A stretch of DNA of 22,857 bases from JAFMIT01 sp044341215 (GCA_044341215.1 JBIISC010000017.1:1-22857); one strand, 5' to 3'. Counted from the first letter of the stretch, positions 7,010-14,050 are shown. The notes: generated by a model not told the origin, from the letters alone. Numbers and translations are program-made.

Positions 7010-7726
7010 ATGAAGCCCGCCATAAAACCATTTGATGAAAATGAATTTGTGGCGGGCTTACGCATAGCAATTGAAAGTAGATTCAATCCTCGCGTAGCTG
7101 GCGAAATGGCAGCTTACATGCGAAATCAGTTCGAGTTTGCTGGAGTTAATGCCCCCGCCCGCACCGAAATTCTTCGAGAGATTTCTGCCCGTTTTGAAAA
7201 ACCAAATCAGAAGCAGATTGTTAAATCAATGCGAATGTTGTGGGAATTGGACGAGCGCGAATATCAGATGCTAGCTTGCGAGTTTCTGACCAAGAACAAG
7301 AAAGCCCTAACCGCTAGTTTCGTCTCCACGCACGTCAAATACTTTATAACGCACAAATCATGGTGGGATTCGGTTGATTCGCTAAGACCTGCAATTGGAT
7401 ATGTGGTGAGCGAGAATCGTGAATTAGACAAAGTTATTTTCGATTGGATTGAATCAGATAACAAATGGCTAGTTCGATCAGCGATAATTCATCAGTTGGT
7501 CTTAAAAGACAAGGTCGACCCGATTAAGCTATTTAAACTTTGTGAACGCCGCGAAAGCGACACCGAATTCTTTATCGCAAAAGCAATTGGGTGGGCGCTT
7601 CGTGACTATTCGTATGTAGCACCAACTGCGGTCAAGAAATTTGTGAAGGACCACCCGAATTTGACTCCGCTATCCAAACGCGAAGCTTTGAAAGCAATAG
7701 TCCGCAAAGCGGCTAAGACTTCCTAA
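7010..7726 (+). CDS. AlkD-like DNA alkylation repair glycosylase
   Basis: HEAT-repeat DNA glycosylase of the AlkD/AlkC superfamily (PF08713) that removes alkylated purines such as N3- and N7-substituted bases. The 238 aa carry the expected active-site residues: Trp119 and Asp123 in SWWDSVDSL, Arg156 in NKWLVRSAI and Trp195 in AIGWALRDYS, matching Trp109, Asp113, Arg148 and Trp187 of Bacillus cereus AlkD with steady offsets. The frame is open upstream into tauE, but ATG 7010, 7 nt after the tauE stop, gives the natural length. AATAAT stands 6 nt before it, so it may be leaderless as well as co-transcribed. It converges on the dsrE2-like gene across a strong terminator. Confidence 0.9.
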   Translation: MKPAIKPFDENEFVAGLRIAIESRFNPRVAGEMAAYMRNQFEFAGVNAPARTEILREISARFEKPNQKQIVKSMRMLWELDEREYQMLACEFLTKNKKALTASFVSTHVKYFITHKSWWDSVDSLRPAIGYVVSENRELDKVIFDWIESDNKWLVRSAIIHQLVLKDKVDPIKLFKLCERRESDTEFFIAKAIGWALRDYSYVAPTAVKKFVKDHPNLTPLSKREALKAIVRKAAKTS

Positions 7727-7735
7727 AAATGGTCA

Positions 7736-7764
7736 ACGGTGGGGTGTCATGCCAACCCCACCGT
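7736..7764. terminator. Bidirectional stem-loop terminator
   Basis: ACGGTGGGGT-gtcatgcca-ACCCCACCGT is a perfect 10-bp GC-rich stem with a 9-nt loop between the convergent alkD-like and dsrE2-like genes. On the minus strand the stem is followed by CCATTTTT, a usable U-tract. On the plus strand CGAGTCTTGTTT follows, which is weaker. This is the clearest terminator in the window. Confidence 0.8.
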
Positions 7765-7777
7765 CGAGTCTTGTTTA

Positions 7778-8314
7778 TTAGATGAAAATTACTTGAGCAT
7801 TGTTAGTTATCTCAATGAAATCAGATGCATTGATGATGCCTTCTAGATCGTCAATTAAGTCTGTTTCATCTACTTTGTTCATGTCAGCAGACATACGGCA
7901 TGCCCATAAGTGTCCGCCAGCACCAACAATTTGTTCAAGCATTTCTGGAACTGTCGGTACCCCAATGTCGGCAATTTGCTTCTTCAACATTTTGGTTGCC
8001 ATTGCGGTCATACCGGGCAGTGGTGCCATTGATTGTGGCAAGTGCATGTCGCCAATTGGAAGATGCATCGCTGCATTTCCTGCTGGTGAAAACTGCAAGT
8101 CGTTCATTCTGGATTTCATAATCATGTCGAATCCCCAGAAGGTGAAAAAGATATGTGTTTCAATTCCTTCACCAAGTGCGGCATTAGCCAAGATCAAACC
8201 TGGGTAAGCCATGTCGAGATTGCCTTTTGAGCAGATGAAAGCAATTTTGCGATCTGCTGAACCTTCATCATCAAAGTTAGGAATGATTGCGGGCGAAGTG
8301 GCCATTGTTGTCAT
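7778..8314 (-). CDS. DsrE2-like sulfur-carrier protein (DsrE/F superfamily)
   Basis: Member of the DsrE/DsrF/DrsH superfamily (PF13686-like), small proteins that hold and pass on sulfane sulfur as cysteine persulfide. The 178 aa have an N-terminal beta strand with Cys28 (KIAFIC28SKG), the nucleotide-like alpha/beta fold LDMAYPGLILANAALGEG and IFFTFWGFDM, and Cys139 in HLWAC139RMSADM, the place of the active cysteine in DsrE2 relatives. A methionine-rich middle (about 83-110) is notable. There is no clear membrane anchor. Start is ATG 8314 with GAGAGGT about 7 nt upstream, 12 nt after the tusE/dsrC-like gene. As the last gene of the operon it probably accepts sulfur released by the sulfide oxidoreductase; which protein hands over to which is inferred. 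Confidence 0.83.
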   Translation of the reverse strand: MTTMATSPAIIPNFDDEGSADRKIAFICSKGNLDMAYPGLILANAALGEGIETHIFFTFWGFDMIMKSRMNDLQFSPAGNAAMHLPIGDMHLPQSMAPLPGMTAMATKMLKKQIADIGVPTVPEMLEQIVGAGGHLWACRMSADMNKVDETDLIDDLEGIINASDFIEITNNAQVIFI

Positions 8315-8326
8315 TTCAGTTACCTC

Positions 8327-8641
8327 TCAGACGCAGCCGTGTGGTTTTGGAAGACCAGCGATGTAAGACATCTTCTTACCCGGCTTTTTTGGAAATAATT
8401 CGAATTGTTCTTTAACCGCTACGCCACCAACGGTTGCGACTCGGCGGGTAGTTGCGGTTTCACCTTGATCTTTGAAGTCTGTGCGCAGGAAGTTCAAAAC
8501 TTTCCAATGTGCATCAGTCAATTCAATTTCAATATTCTTCGCCAAGACTTTGGCGATTTCTTCGTTCCACTCATCGTATTCGGTGAGGAAACCTTCTTCA
8601 TTTACATGGACTTGTGCGCCAGCAATTTCGGTGACAGGCAT
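8327..8641 (-). CDS. DsrC/TusE-like protein with a single C-terminal cysteine
   Basis: Small sulfur-carrier of the DsrC/TusE/RspA family (PF04358). With ATG 8641 it is 104 aa; a TTG 9 nt earlier is in frame, but AAAGG is spaced correctly only for the ATG. Family features: GFLTEYDEWNEEIAKVLA (about 18-34), LTDAHWKVLNFLR and the C-terminal arm KKMSYIAGLPKPHGC103V. The penultimate Cys103 is CysA. The position of DsrC's second redox cysteine (CysB, 11 residues before CysA) is Ser92, so it cannot form the CysA-CysB trisulfide described for DsrC and resembles TusE. Gaps of 22 nt to the upstream sulfide oxidoreductase gene and 12 nt to the dsrE2-like gene show one operon. No dsrAB or hdr genes are present here. 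Confidence 0.88.
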   Translation of the reverse strand: MPVTEIAGAQVHVNEEGFLTEYDEWNEEIAKVLAKNIEIELTDAHWKVLNFLRTDFKDQGETATTRRVATVGGVAVKEQFELFPKKPGKKMSYIAGLPKPHGCV

Positions 8642-8663
8642 GATGTTCAACCTTTCTATTTGG

Positions 8664-9902
8664 TTAGTGTTTAGGAGCTTTTTTGCCGAGCATGGACATC
8701 CGAGATGAAACTGGCATGTAGCGACCAGGCAGCAACATGTTCCAATATGCCCAACGGAATCCGAGTTTGCCCCAGTGATTGACTCGGGATTCTTTTAGTA
8801 GTGAGAACGGTCCAACCACAGGTAGTGGGTATGTGCCAGTAAGCGGCTCAGTCTCATAATTGAAATCAATCAATAAACCTTTACCGTGGCCCGATTCGAT
8901 AAAGCAGTTTGCATGCCCATCGAAAAGCTCGGTCATAGGTTTTCCTTCGATGTGTTCAACAAAGTTTTCTGCAAATAAATCGATTGAGAAGTGGGCAACT
9001 GATCCAGCTTTTGAAGCTGGAATATCAGATGCATCACCAAGTGCAAAAATATTGTTGTACTTCTTGGAAAGTAGGGTGTTTTTATCGACTGGAACGTAGT
9101 TCAAGTCGTTTCCTAGACCTGAACTAGCGATGTAGTCAGCTCCCATGTTCAGCGGAATTGTGACAAGTAAATCAAAAGGAATCTCACGTTCGTCCATCGA
9201 CACAATTTTGGCTTCTTCGTTGTCAACGCTTTCAATCATAAAGTCGGCTTCAAGATTGATCTTGCGTTCCGCCAACATGTGCCCAAGTGCTGCGCTTGCA
9301 ACAGGTTTTGTGAAAGCTGCCTCAAGTGGAGTTGCATAAGTAATTTCCACCTTGTCGCGCATACCTTTTTCTTCAAAGTAAGCGTCGGCCAAGAAGCAAA
9401 ATTCAAGTGGCGCAACCGGGCACTTAATCGGCATCTCGGTTACGTGAACAACGAGCTTGCCACCTTCCCAGGTTCGAAGTTTGTCTCGAAGAGCTGTGGA
9501 ACCTTCTAGTGTGAAAAATTCAAACACTTTGTTATTCCAAAGCTCGCCATCCATACCTGGGGTTTGGTCAGGTCGCGTGGATGTTCCTGTTGCGATGATT
9601 AAGTAGTCATAATCGAGTGTGGTGCCATTTTTTAGCGACACCGATTTTGCATCTGCATCGACTTTTTCTATTTCAGCCAATATCAATTCAATGCCTGAAG
9701 CTAGATAACGCTTGCGACTTTTGACAAGTTCTTCAGGTTGATAAACCCCAAACGGCATTAGCAAAAGACCTGGTTGGTAAGTATGTTTATTGTCCTGATC
9801 AATCATTGTGATTGACCATTCAGATTTTGAGAGCTTCTTGCGCAACTTATTTGCTGCCATTGTGCCAGCAGTGCCAGCGCCCAGTACTACGAGTTTTTTC
9901 AC
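8664..9902 (-). CDS. sqr: Sulfide:quinone oxidoreductase (SQR) family flavoprotein
   Basis: FAD-dependent peripheral membrane enzyme that oxidises sulfide to sulfane sulfur or polysulfide and passes electrons to the quinone pool. The 412 aa begin with a dinucleotide-binding GAGTAGTMAA (8-17), have IIATGTSTRP (102-111) and a second FAD motif FALGDASDIPASKAGSVAHF (286-305). Two cysteines fit the catalytic pair: Cys161 in IKCPVAPLE and Cys333 in ANCFIESG. The C-terminal amphipathic region after LLPGRYMPVSSRM could bind the membrane. The start is GTG 9902 with only a weak AGAAG before it; a strong AGGAGGT lies much further upstream. First gene of the sqr-tusE/dsrC-dsrE2 operon. A general NADH dehydrogenase-like role is less likely given the cysteine pair and neighbours. 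Confidence 0.88.
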   Translation of the reverse strand: MKKLVVLGAGTAGTMAANKLRKKLSKSEWSITMIDQDNKHTYQPGLLLMPFGVYQPEELVKSRKRYLASGIELILAEIEKVDADAKSVSLKNGTTLDYDYLIIATGTSTRPDQTPGMDGELWNNKVFEFFTLEGSTALRDKLRTWEGGKLVVHVTEMPIKCPVAPLEFCFLADAYFEEKGMRDKVEITYATPLEAAFTKPVASAALGHMLAERKINLEADFMIESVDNEEAKIVSMDEREIPFDLLVTIPLNMGADYIASSGLGNDLNYVPVDKNTLLSKKYNNIFALGDASDIPASKAGSVAHFSIDLFAENFVEHIEGKPMTELFDGHANCFIESGHGKGLLIDFNYETEPLTGTYPLPVVGPFSLLKESRVNHWGKLGFRWAYWNMLLPGRYMPVSSRMSMLGKKAPKH

Positions 9903-9956
9903 GGTTCTTCTGAATTTCCGGCTGCATCTTGCATGACCTGCCAGTTCAGACCTCCT
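9899..9956 (-). promoter_or_regulatory. Leader of sqr with orphan Shine-Dalgarno and 11-codon uORF
   Basis: On the minus strand a perfect AGGAGGT (9956-9950) lies 47 nt before the sqr GTG. A short frame opens at ATG 9934 (MQDAAGNSEEP) and stops with a TGA at 9901-9899 that overlaps the sqr GTG as GTGA. The Shine-Dalgarno is about 15 nt from this ATG, longer than usual. A CTG at 9944, in frame with sqr, is at normal spacing. Either a leader peptide coupled to sqr or an N-terminally extended SQR is possible. Confidence 0.3.
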
Positions 9957-9967
9957 AAGTTGAAAAC

Positions 9968-9982
9968 TACCCCTGGGGGGTA
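9968..9982. promoter_or_regulatory. CsoR/CstR-type operator upstream of sqr
   Basis: TACCCC-tgg-GGGGTA is a perfect 6-bp inverted repeat with a 3-nt G-rich spacer, closely resembling operators of the CsoR/RcnR/CstR repressor family. CstR, a persulfide sensor, is known to control sulfide-detoxification operons containing sqr. Here the site lies about 65 nt before the sqr start, in the gap shared with the divergent acyltransferase gene. No csoR/cstR gene is in the window. The assignment to CstR rather than a copper-sensing CsoR rests on the genes it precedes. Confidence 0.65.
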
Positions 9983-10040
9983 TCCACTTGATTAGGGGAG
10001 AAAGACCTTATTTTTGCTCGCGACTGCTTACGCTACGCGC

Positions 10041-11981
10041 ATGCAAAAACCTACTTTTATTCGTGAAATCAATGGTCTTCGAGTGCTTGCGGCATTCATT
10101 GTTTTAGCTGCCCACTACTCAACCGTTTCCGGATTAACTTCAGGAATCTGTCTCTTTTTCGTCATTACTGGCTTCTTAAGCGGAGCCAAGATAAAGCGGG
10201 CGGTAGGGGCCGGAGAAAAACTAAATTTTTGGCCAGACTTGCGCAGTACCTTGTGGCGTTTGTTGCTGCCTATGCATTTAGTCTTAATCGCAATTTCTAT
10301 TTGGATTCTCACAAGCGTTGATGTTTTGCACCGAGCAGAATGGCTCAGATCAGTTTTTGCCATGAGCTTGGGATATGGAAATCTGTACGAAATTGCTAAC
10401 GCAACTACATATTGGGATCGCACTTCAATCCTTAGCCCAACATTAAGTCTCTGGGCGATGTCGGTGTTAGTGCAGTTCGCATTTGTTTTAGCTGTGGTTC
10501 GCTTTAGCGTCTCGCGCCTTGCGCCAAAGATGACAACTGGCACAAGACAAACCTTGCTGATCTTCTTTGGCGTACTCGCAGTTGCATTAAGTGTTTTAGA
10601 TACTTTGAGTTTTGATGGCACTACTACTTACCATTTTTCAACCATAACCTGGATATGGGCTTTCTTACTTGGTCTGGTACTTGGTGGTTTAAGCTGGCGT
10701 TACGGAAAGTCAAAGTTAGAACTTCACTTTGCTGACTTTTTGTTTTTTGGCATTTTAATTTTAGGAATCCTTCCCGTTTTCGGAATTGAGCCAATTGGAA
10801 CTTGGGTTAGATTCGCATTTGGATTCTTGGCGGTATTGGCATTACTTGGCCCTGTCGATGGTTCAGCAATATTCCAAAGATTCTTAAACTCAAAGCCAAT
10901 GCAGTACATGGGCGGTTTAACTTTTGGCATTTACCTAGTTCATTGGCCATTGTTAATTGCCTTCCGCTACTACACAGATTCGAATCGTGACCAACTTATT
11001 CCACAGCATGTCCAAGAAGAAATAACCAGATCGAACAATCAAATGACCTGGTATTTTGCAGTTGGCTTAACCTTGGCTTGCGTGCTACTGGCATGGGTGT
11101 TGCAAAAAATTGTTGATTTTGTTGTGCGCTTTGTTGGCACATTGAAAGAACCTAAGCAGCAATTAACACAGTATGCCGCTCTAGCCTTCTTGCCAATTCT
11201 GGTTTTTAGTCTGCAAGGAGCTAACATCAAAGGCGGCGAAGATATCTATAAGGACTTATTGCCCGCGATTGAGAATGCCAACCGTGACATTCCAAGTTAC
11301 AGTGCTGAAAATTGCGAATCAGGAATTGTGCGAGTTTGCAGGTATGGCAATGAAGATGCGCAAGCCCGAATCGTGATTGTTGGGACTTCGACAGCTGGCC
11401 AGTGGTTTGACGCAGTGATTCCATCGGCCGATAAATATGGCTGGTCAGTTGAAGTGATGGTCAGAGAAGGTTGCACCCATGCAACCAGCAATGCTGAAAC
11501 GTTTTGTAATAACTGGCGAGATGCCGTAGTTGAACTATTAAAAAGCAATCGACCAGATTTAATCTTCATGGAAACCACACATTCGAACGAATTGGGAACT
11601 CGTGAAGCAGCTTCTGCGGCAGATCAAAGAATTTTGAAACCTCTAGTCGAAGCTGGCTTGCCTGTTGTGGGTATTCGAGCTACCCCACGTTTCAACTTCT
11701 TTGTACCAGAATGCATTGCGGCAAATGCAGATTATCAAACTCTATGTGGCATCGATGCTGACAATTACTTTTTAAGCGCTGATGAATATAGAGATCAAGT
11801 CGATGCAACTCAATTCGTTGAGCTGATTGACTTAACTTCTAAAGTTTGCCCAAGTGGTTTTTGTGGACCTGTGGAAAACAACATAATTCGCTATGTTGAC
11901 GATAAGCACTTCACAAAGACTTATTCCAAATCGCTTTCCGATGCCTTAGAGCCCTACCTGCTCAAAGCGTTGGGACTTTAG
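10041..11981 (+). CDS. Acyltransferase-3 / SGNH-domain membrane protein (OafA-like)
   Basis: Membrane O-acyltransferase of the acyltransferase-3 family (PF01757) with a C-terminal SGNH-like domain, a type that acetylates cell-surface polysaccharide or peptidoglycan. The N-terminus has INGLRVLAAFIVLAAHYS, whose His belongs to the family's catalytic motif, then LFFVITGFLSG and about ten membrane helices. From residue ~435 an extracytoplasmic domain begins (ARIVIVGTSTAGQW) and ends with DDKHFTKTYSKSL, the Asp-x-x-His block. The first SGNH block, normally GDSH, reads GTST: the serine stays but Asp and His are lost. Start: ATG 10041, with TACGCT exactly 6 nt upstream and no Shine-Dalgarno; a TTG at 10014 is in frame but less likely. 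Substrate unknown. Confidence 0.86.
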   Translation: MQKPTFIREINGLRVLAAFIVLAAHYSTVSGLTSGICLFFVITGFLSGAKIKRAVGAGEKLNFWPDLRSTLWRLLLPMHLVLIAISIWILTSVDVLHRAEWLRSVFAMSLGYGNLYEIANATTYWDRTSILSPTLSLWAMSVLVQFAFVLAVVRFSVSRLAPKMTTGTRQTLLIFFGVLAVALSVLDTLSFDGTTTYHFSTITWIWAFLLGLVLGGLSWRYGKSKLELHFADFLFFGILILGILPVFGIEPIGTWVRFAFGFLAVLALLGPVDGSAIFQRFLNSKPMQYMGGLTFGIYLVHWPLLIAFRYYTDSNRDQLIPQHVQEEITRSNNQMTWYFAVGLTLACVLLAWVLQKIVDFVVRFVGTLKEPKQQLTQYAALAFLPILVFSLQGANIKGGEDIYKDLLPAIENANRDIPSYSAENCESGIVRVCRYGNEDAQARIVIVGTSTAGQWFDAVIPSADKYGWSVEVMVREGCTHATSNAETFCNNWRDAVVELLKSNRPDLIFMETTHSNELGTREAASAADQRILKPLVEAGLPVVGIRATPRFNFFVPECIAANADYQTLCGIDADNYFLSADEYRDQVDATQFVELIDLTSKVCPSGFCGPVENNIIRYVDDKHFTKTYSKSLSDALEPYLLKALGL

Positions 11982-11985
11982 TATT

Positions 11986-12669
11986 TCAAAGTGCGGGACT
12001 CAGCTCAACCAACGCATTTGCATTAAAGACTTCGCCAGAGTGGCTTTGGTTTGCTGGACTTGCTAGCCAAACTAGAAGTTCTGCTACTTTTGCAATGGGA
12101 ACTGTGTTGCCTGCTGTAACTGCGTTTATCAATATCCCAGGCCGTTTCCAATGTCGCTTGTGCGCAACATCTTGCACCCAAATCATCAGAGCCTTTTGAC
12201 TGGAGGTGTACTGCTGGTAGGCGAGATCCGGGGATACTTCAAGCAGTTGCTGCGCGAGTTTTAGTGCCTTCTTTTCTCCTGAGTGCAATATTGCATCAAG
12301 TAATTCAGCAGAAGTTTCTTCACTTTTTTCGTAATAATTGAGAATGCTGATTCGGGGCGATGAACTCCGTTTTAGTTCGTCGTACAAACCTTCAATAAAT
12401 TGGGTAATTCCATAAAAGTTGGTGGCAATAGCGATTGGTTTTTTGGCTAAGGTCTTTGTGGTAGAAATAATGGCATCTATCGATGGACAGTGAAGATCCA
12501 TCACCTTTTCAATTGCTTCTAGTCTGCCGGCGGCAGTGCTGAAATCAACATTTATGTCACCCCCGTGGGCATCGATGCTGATAACTCGCTCACCCAATTT
12601 TTGTATGCGAGTTACAACTGCCGAGCCGACAGCCGAATTGGAACCTATGACTAGGAATGTGCGCACCAC
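11986..12669 (-). CDS. Short-chain dehydrogenase/reductase-like protein with displaced catalytic lysine
   Basis: Rossmann-fold protein of the SDR superfamily, of the short 3-alpha-hydroxysteroid dehydrogenase-like type. The 227 aa begin FLVIGSNSAVGSAVV, a variant of the TGxxxGIG nucleotide-binding loop; ISIDAHGGDINVDFS fits the cofactor-selecting strand. The catalytic block normally reads YxxSKxAL, but here it is YTSSQKAL: the lysine position holds Gln and the Lys is one residue later. It ends with LVWLASPANQSHSGEVFNANA, the usual C-terminal pattern. Activity may be reduced or lost. Start: GTG 12669, immediately followed by a second GTG; TACTCT lies 6 nt before the first one, suggesting a leaderless mRNA. 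It converges with the acyltransferase gene across a 4-nt gap. Substrate unknown. Confidence 0.78.
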   Translation of the reverse strand: MVRTFLVIGSNSAVGSAVVTRIQKLGERVISIDAHGGDINVDFSTAAGRLEAIEKVMDLHCPSIDAIISTTKTLAKKPIAIATNFYGITQFIEGLYDELKRSSSPRISILNYYEKSEETSAELLDAILHSGEKKALKLAQQLLEVSPDLAYQQYTSSQKALMIWVQDVAHKRHWKRPGILINAVTAGNTVPIAKVAELLVWLASPANQSHSGEVFNANALVELSPAL

Positions 12670-12690
12670 AGCAGGAGAGTAGATTTATTT

Positions 12691-12767
12691 GCAAGGAGTT
12701 TTCTTGAGCCTAAAGACCTTATTTGTAAAAGCAAGGGATTAGGCTTTTAAACTTCTCCAATCCTTGC
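12691..12767 (+). promoter_or_regulatory. Mutually exclusive hairpins upstream of tspO
   Basis: AGCCTAA (12707-12713) pairs with TTAGGCT (12739-12745), followed by TTTTAAA. Overlapping it, GCAAGGGATT (12731-12740) pairs with AATCCTTGC (12759-12767) with one bulge. A further GCAAGG at 12691-12696 competes for CCTTGC. The shared GATT/TTAGG segment makes the two folds exclusive, as in attenuators. No known riboswitch class is recognised, and the transcript start is not located. Confidence 0.25.
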
Positions 12768-12831
12768 GAAGAGAGATCAAGATGATATGTCTAGATTTTA
12801 AGTGGATAAATTCACCTGAAGTGTGCGCATA

Positions 12832-13299
12832 ATGCAAATCTTTGCCGCGATTGCTTCAATCTTGATTGTTTTTGCTTATGCCGGCCTGTCAGGCCTCTGG
12901 GTTGAAAATAATAGTGATTGGTATCACTCATTGAAGAAACCATTTTGGCAACCGCCAAACTTTGTGTTCGGAATTATTTGGCCTTACAACTTTTTTGTGC
13001 TCGGTTTGGCTGGCGTGCAGATTTCACTTAATCATGAATTTTCACTTTCAGCAATCTGGCTGCTAACGCTGGCCATAAGTGTGGGGTTTGCAATCGCTTG
13101 GTCTTGGGATTTTTACAAGTCACGAAACCTTGCCAGATCAGCACTTTGGTTAAGCAGTTGCGCAGTGGTCACAATCGGTCTCATGGTTCAGGTTTCAACC
13201 CTTTACCCAGCAATCTTTTGGTGGCTGGTGCCTTATCAAGTCTGGCTCTTAGTGGCAGCTAGTTTGGCGTCTGGTTACGCATATTTGAACTCAAAATAG
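12832..13299 (+). CDS. tspO: TspO/MBR family membrane protein
   Basis: Five-helix membrane protein of the TspO/mitochondrial benzodiazepine receptor family, which bind porphyrins and related tetrapyrroles and modulate stress or tetrapyrrole metabolism. About 155 aa, the normal length. Hallmarks are the WYHSLKKPFWQPPNFVFGIIW loop between helices 1 and 2 (the WY-L-KP-W-PP-FG-W pattern), a cluster of tryptophans and tyrosines in later helices, and FWWLVPYQVWLLVAASLASG near the end. Starts: GTG 12823 and ATG 12832 are both in frame without a good Shine-Dalgarno; I chose ATG. It stands 61 nt before the cobalt transporter cluster, on the same strand, so a link to corrinoid or tetrapyrrole metabolism is attractive but unproven. 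Confidence 0.88.
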   Translation: MQIFAAIASILIVFAYAGLSGLWVENNSDWYHSLKKPFWQPPNFVFGIIWPYNFFVLGLAGVQISLNHEFSLSAIWLLTLAISVGFAIAWSWDFYKSRNLARSALWLSSCAVVTIGLMVQVSTLYPAIFWWLVPYQVWLLVAASLASGYAYLNSK

Positions 13300-13316
13300 G
13301 GCTTATTGCGAATCTT

Positions 13317-13345
13317 TTGCAGTTGCAAAGGTTTACCGATAAACT
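13317..13345 (+). promoter_or_regulatory. Candidate promoter of the cbiMNQO operon
   Basis: TTGCAG (13317-13322), 17-nt spacer, TAAACT (13340-13345). It leaves a very short leader ending in a strong GGAGGA (13352-13357) before the cbiM ATG at 13361. There is no room for a cobalamin riboswitch, so control must be at the DNA level. Confidence 0.5.
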
Positions 13346-13360
13346 CCAGTTGGAGGATTC

Positions 13361-14050
13361 ATGCACATTCCAGATGGTTTTATTGACCTGCCTGTTTCAG
13401 GCGCGGCAGCCGTAGTTTCAGGAGCTGCAATCACAGTTGCCCTGCGCAAGTCCCGCGGCAGTATGGAGCAGGAGATTGCGCCCATGGCCGGGTTGACAGC
13501 GGTGTTTATTTTCGCTGTCCAGATGCTCAACTTCCCTGTGGCAGCTGGCACTAGTGGCCATCTATTAGGCGGAGCGCTAGCCGCAATCTTGGTTGGCCCC
13601 TGGGTTGCCTTACTTGCGATGACAGTGGTGCTTGCTTTGCAAGCATTCATATTTGCTGACGGTGGTTTGAGCGCAATAGGACTAAACATTTTGAACATGG
13701 GTGTGCTAACAGTTTTGGTTGGATGGATAGTTTTCAAATTCGTTTTGAAAATTCTGCCGAAGAAGAATTCAAGCGTGGTGACAGCTAGTGCAATCGCCGC
13801 GTTTATTTCTGTTCCGGTTTCAGCCCTCGGATTCGTTTTTGAATATGCAATAGGTGGCAGCGGAATCATTGACTTGGATAAAGTTCTAGGTGCGATGCTT
13901 TCAGTGCACTTGCTAATTGGAATTGGCGAAGCTGTAATTACGGCACTAACCATTGGTGCAGTTCTCGCAACTAGATCAGATCTAGTTTTTGGAGCGAGCC
14001 AGTTGCTGCCGAAGAAAAATCTAACTATCAAAGATGTGGACTTGCGCTAA
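13361..14050 (+). CDS. cbiM: CbiM, substrate-binding membrane component of cobalt/nickel ECF transporter
   Basis: Membrane S-component of a group I energy-coupling-factor transporter that captures Co2+ (or Ni2+ in NikM relatives). The 229 aa start with MHIPDGFIDLP; in this family the N-terminal Met1-His2 folds back to chelate the metal, which confirms the start. A second ligand region is visible in AAGTSGHLLGGALAA (around residue 65), and seven hydrophobic stretches follow. The Shine-Dalgarno GGAGGA is 3 nt from the ATG. Its stop overlaps the cbiN start by one base (TAATG). The complete M-N-Q-O gene set follows in order. Cobalt versus nickel cannot be decided from these residues; the MNQO order and a separate CbiN favour cobalt. 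Confidence 0.93.
   Translation: MHIPDGFIDLPVSGAAAVVSGAAITVALRKSRGSMEQEIAPMAGLTAVFIFAVQMLNFPVAAGTSGHLLGGALAAILVGPWVALLAMTVVLALQAFIFADGGLSAIGLNILNMGVLTVLVGWIVFKFVLKILPKKNSSVVTASAIAAFISVPVSALGFVFEYAIGGSGIIDLDKVLGAMLSVHLLIGIGEAVITALTIGAVLATRSDLVFGASQLLPKKNLTIKDVDLR

Noticed and set aside
13300..13360. Possible cobalamin riboswitch before cbiM
   Set aside because: Only about 60 nt are available, filled by a promoter and Shine-Dalgarno; no B12-box-like sequence is seen.
13333..14031. Long open frame on the minus strand (232 codons) opposite cbiM
   Set aside because: It mirrors the cbiM codons, is rich in Ser/Thr/Pro/Ala without a domain pattern, and cbiM has clear family motifs and a Shine-Dalgarno.
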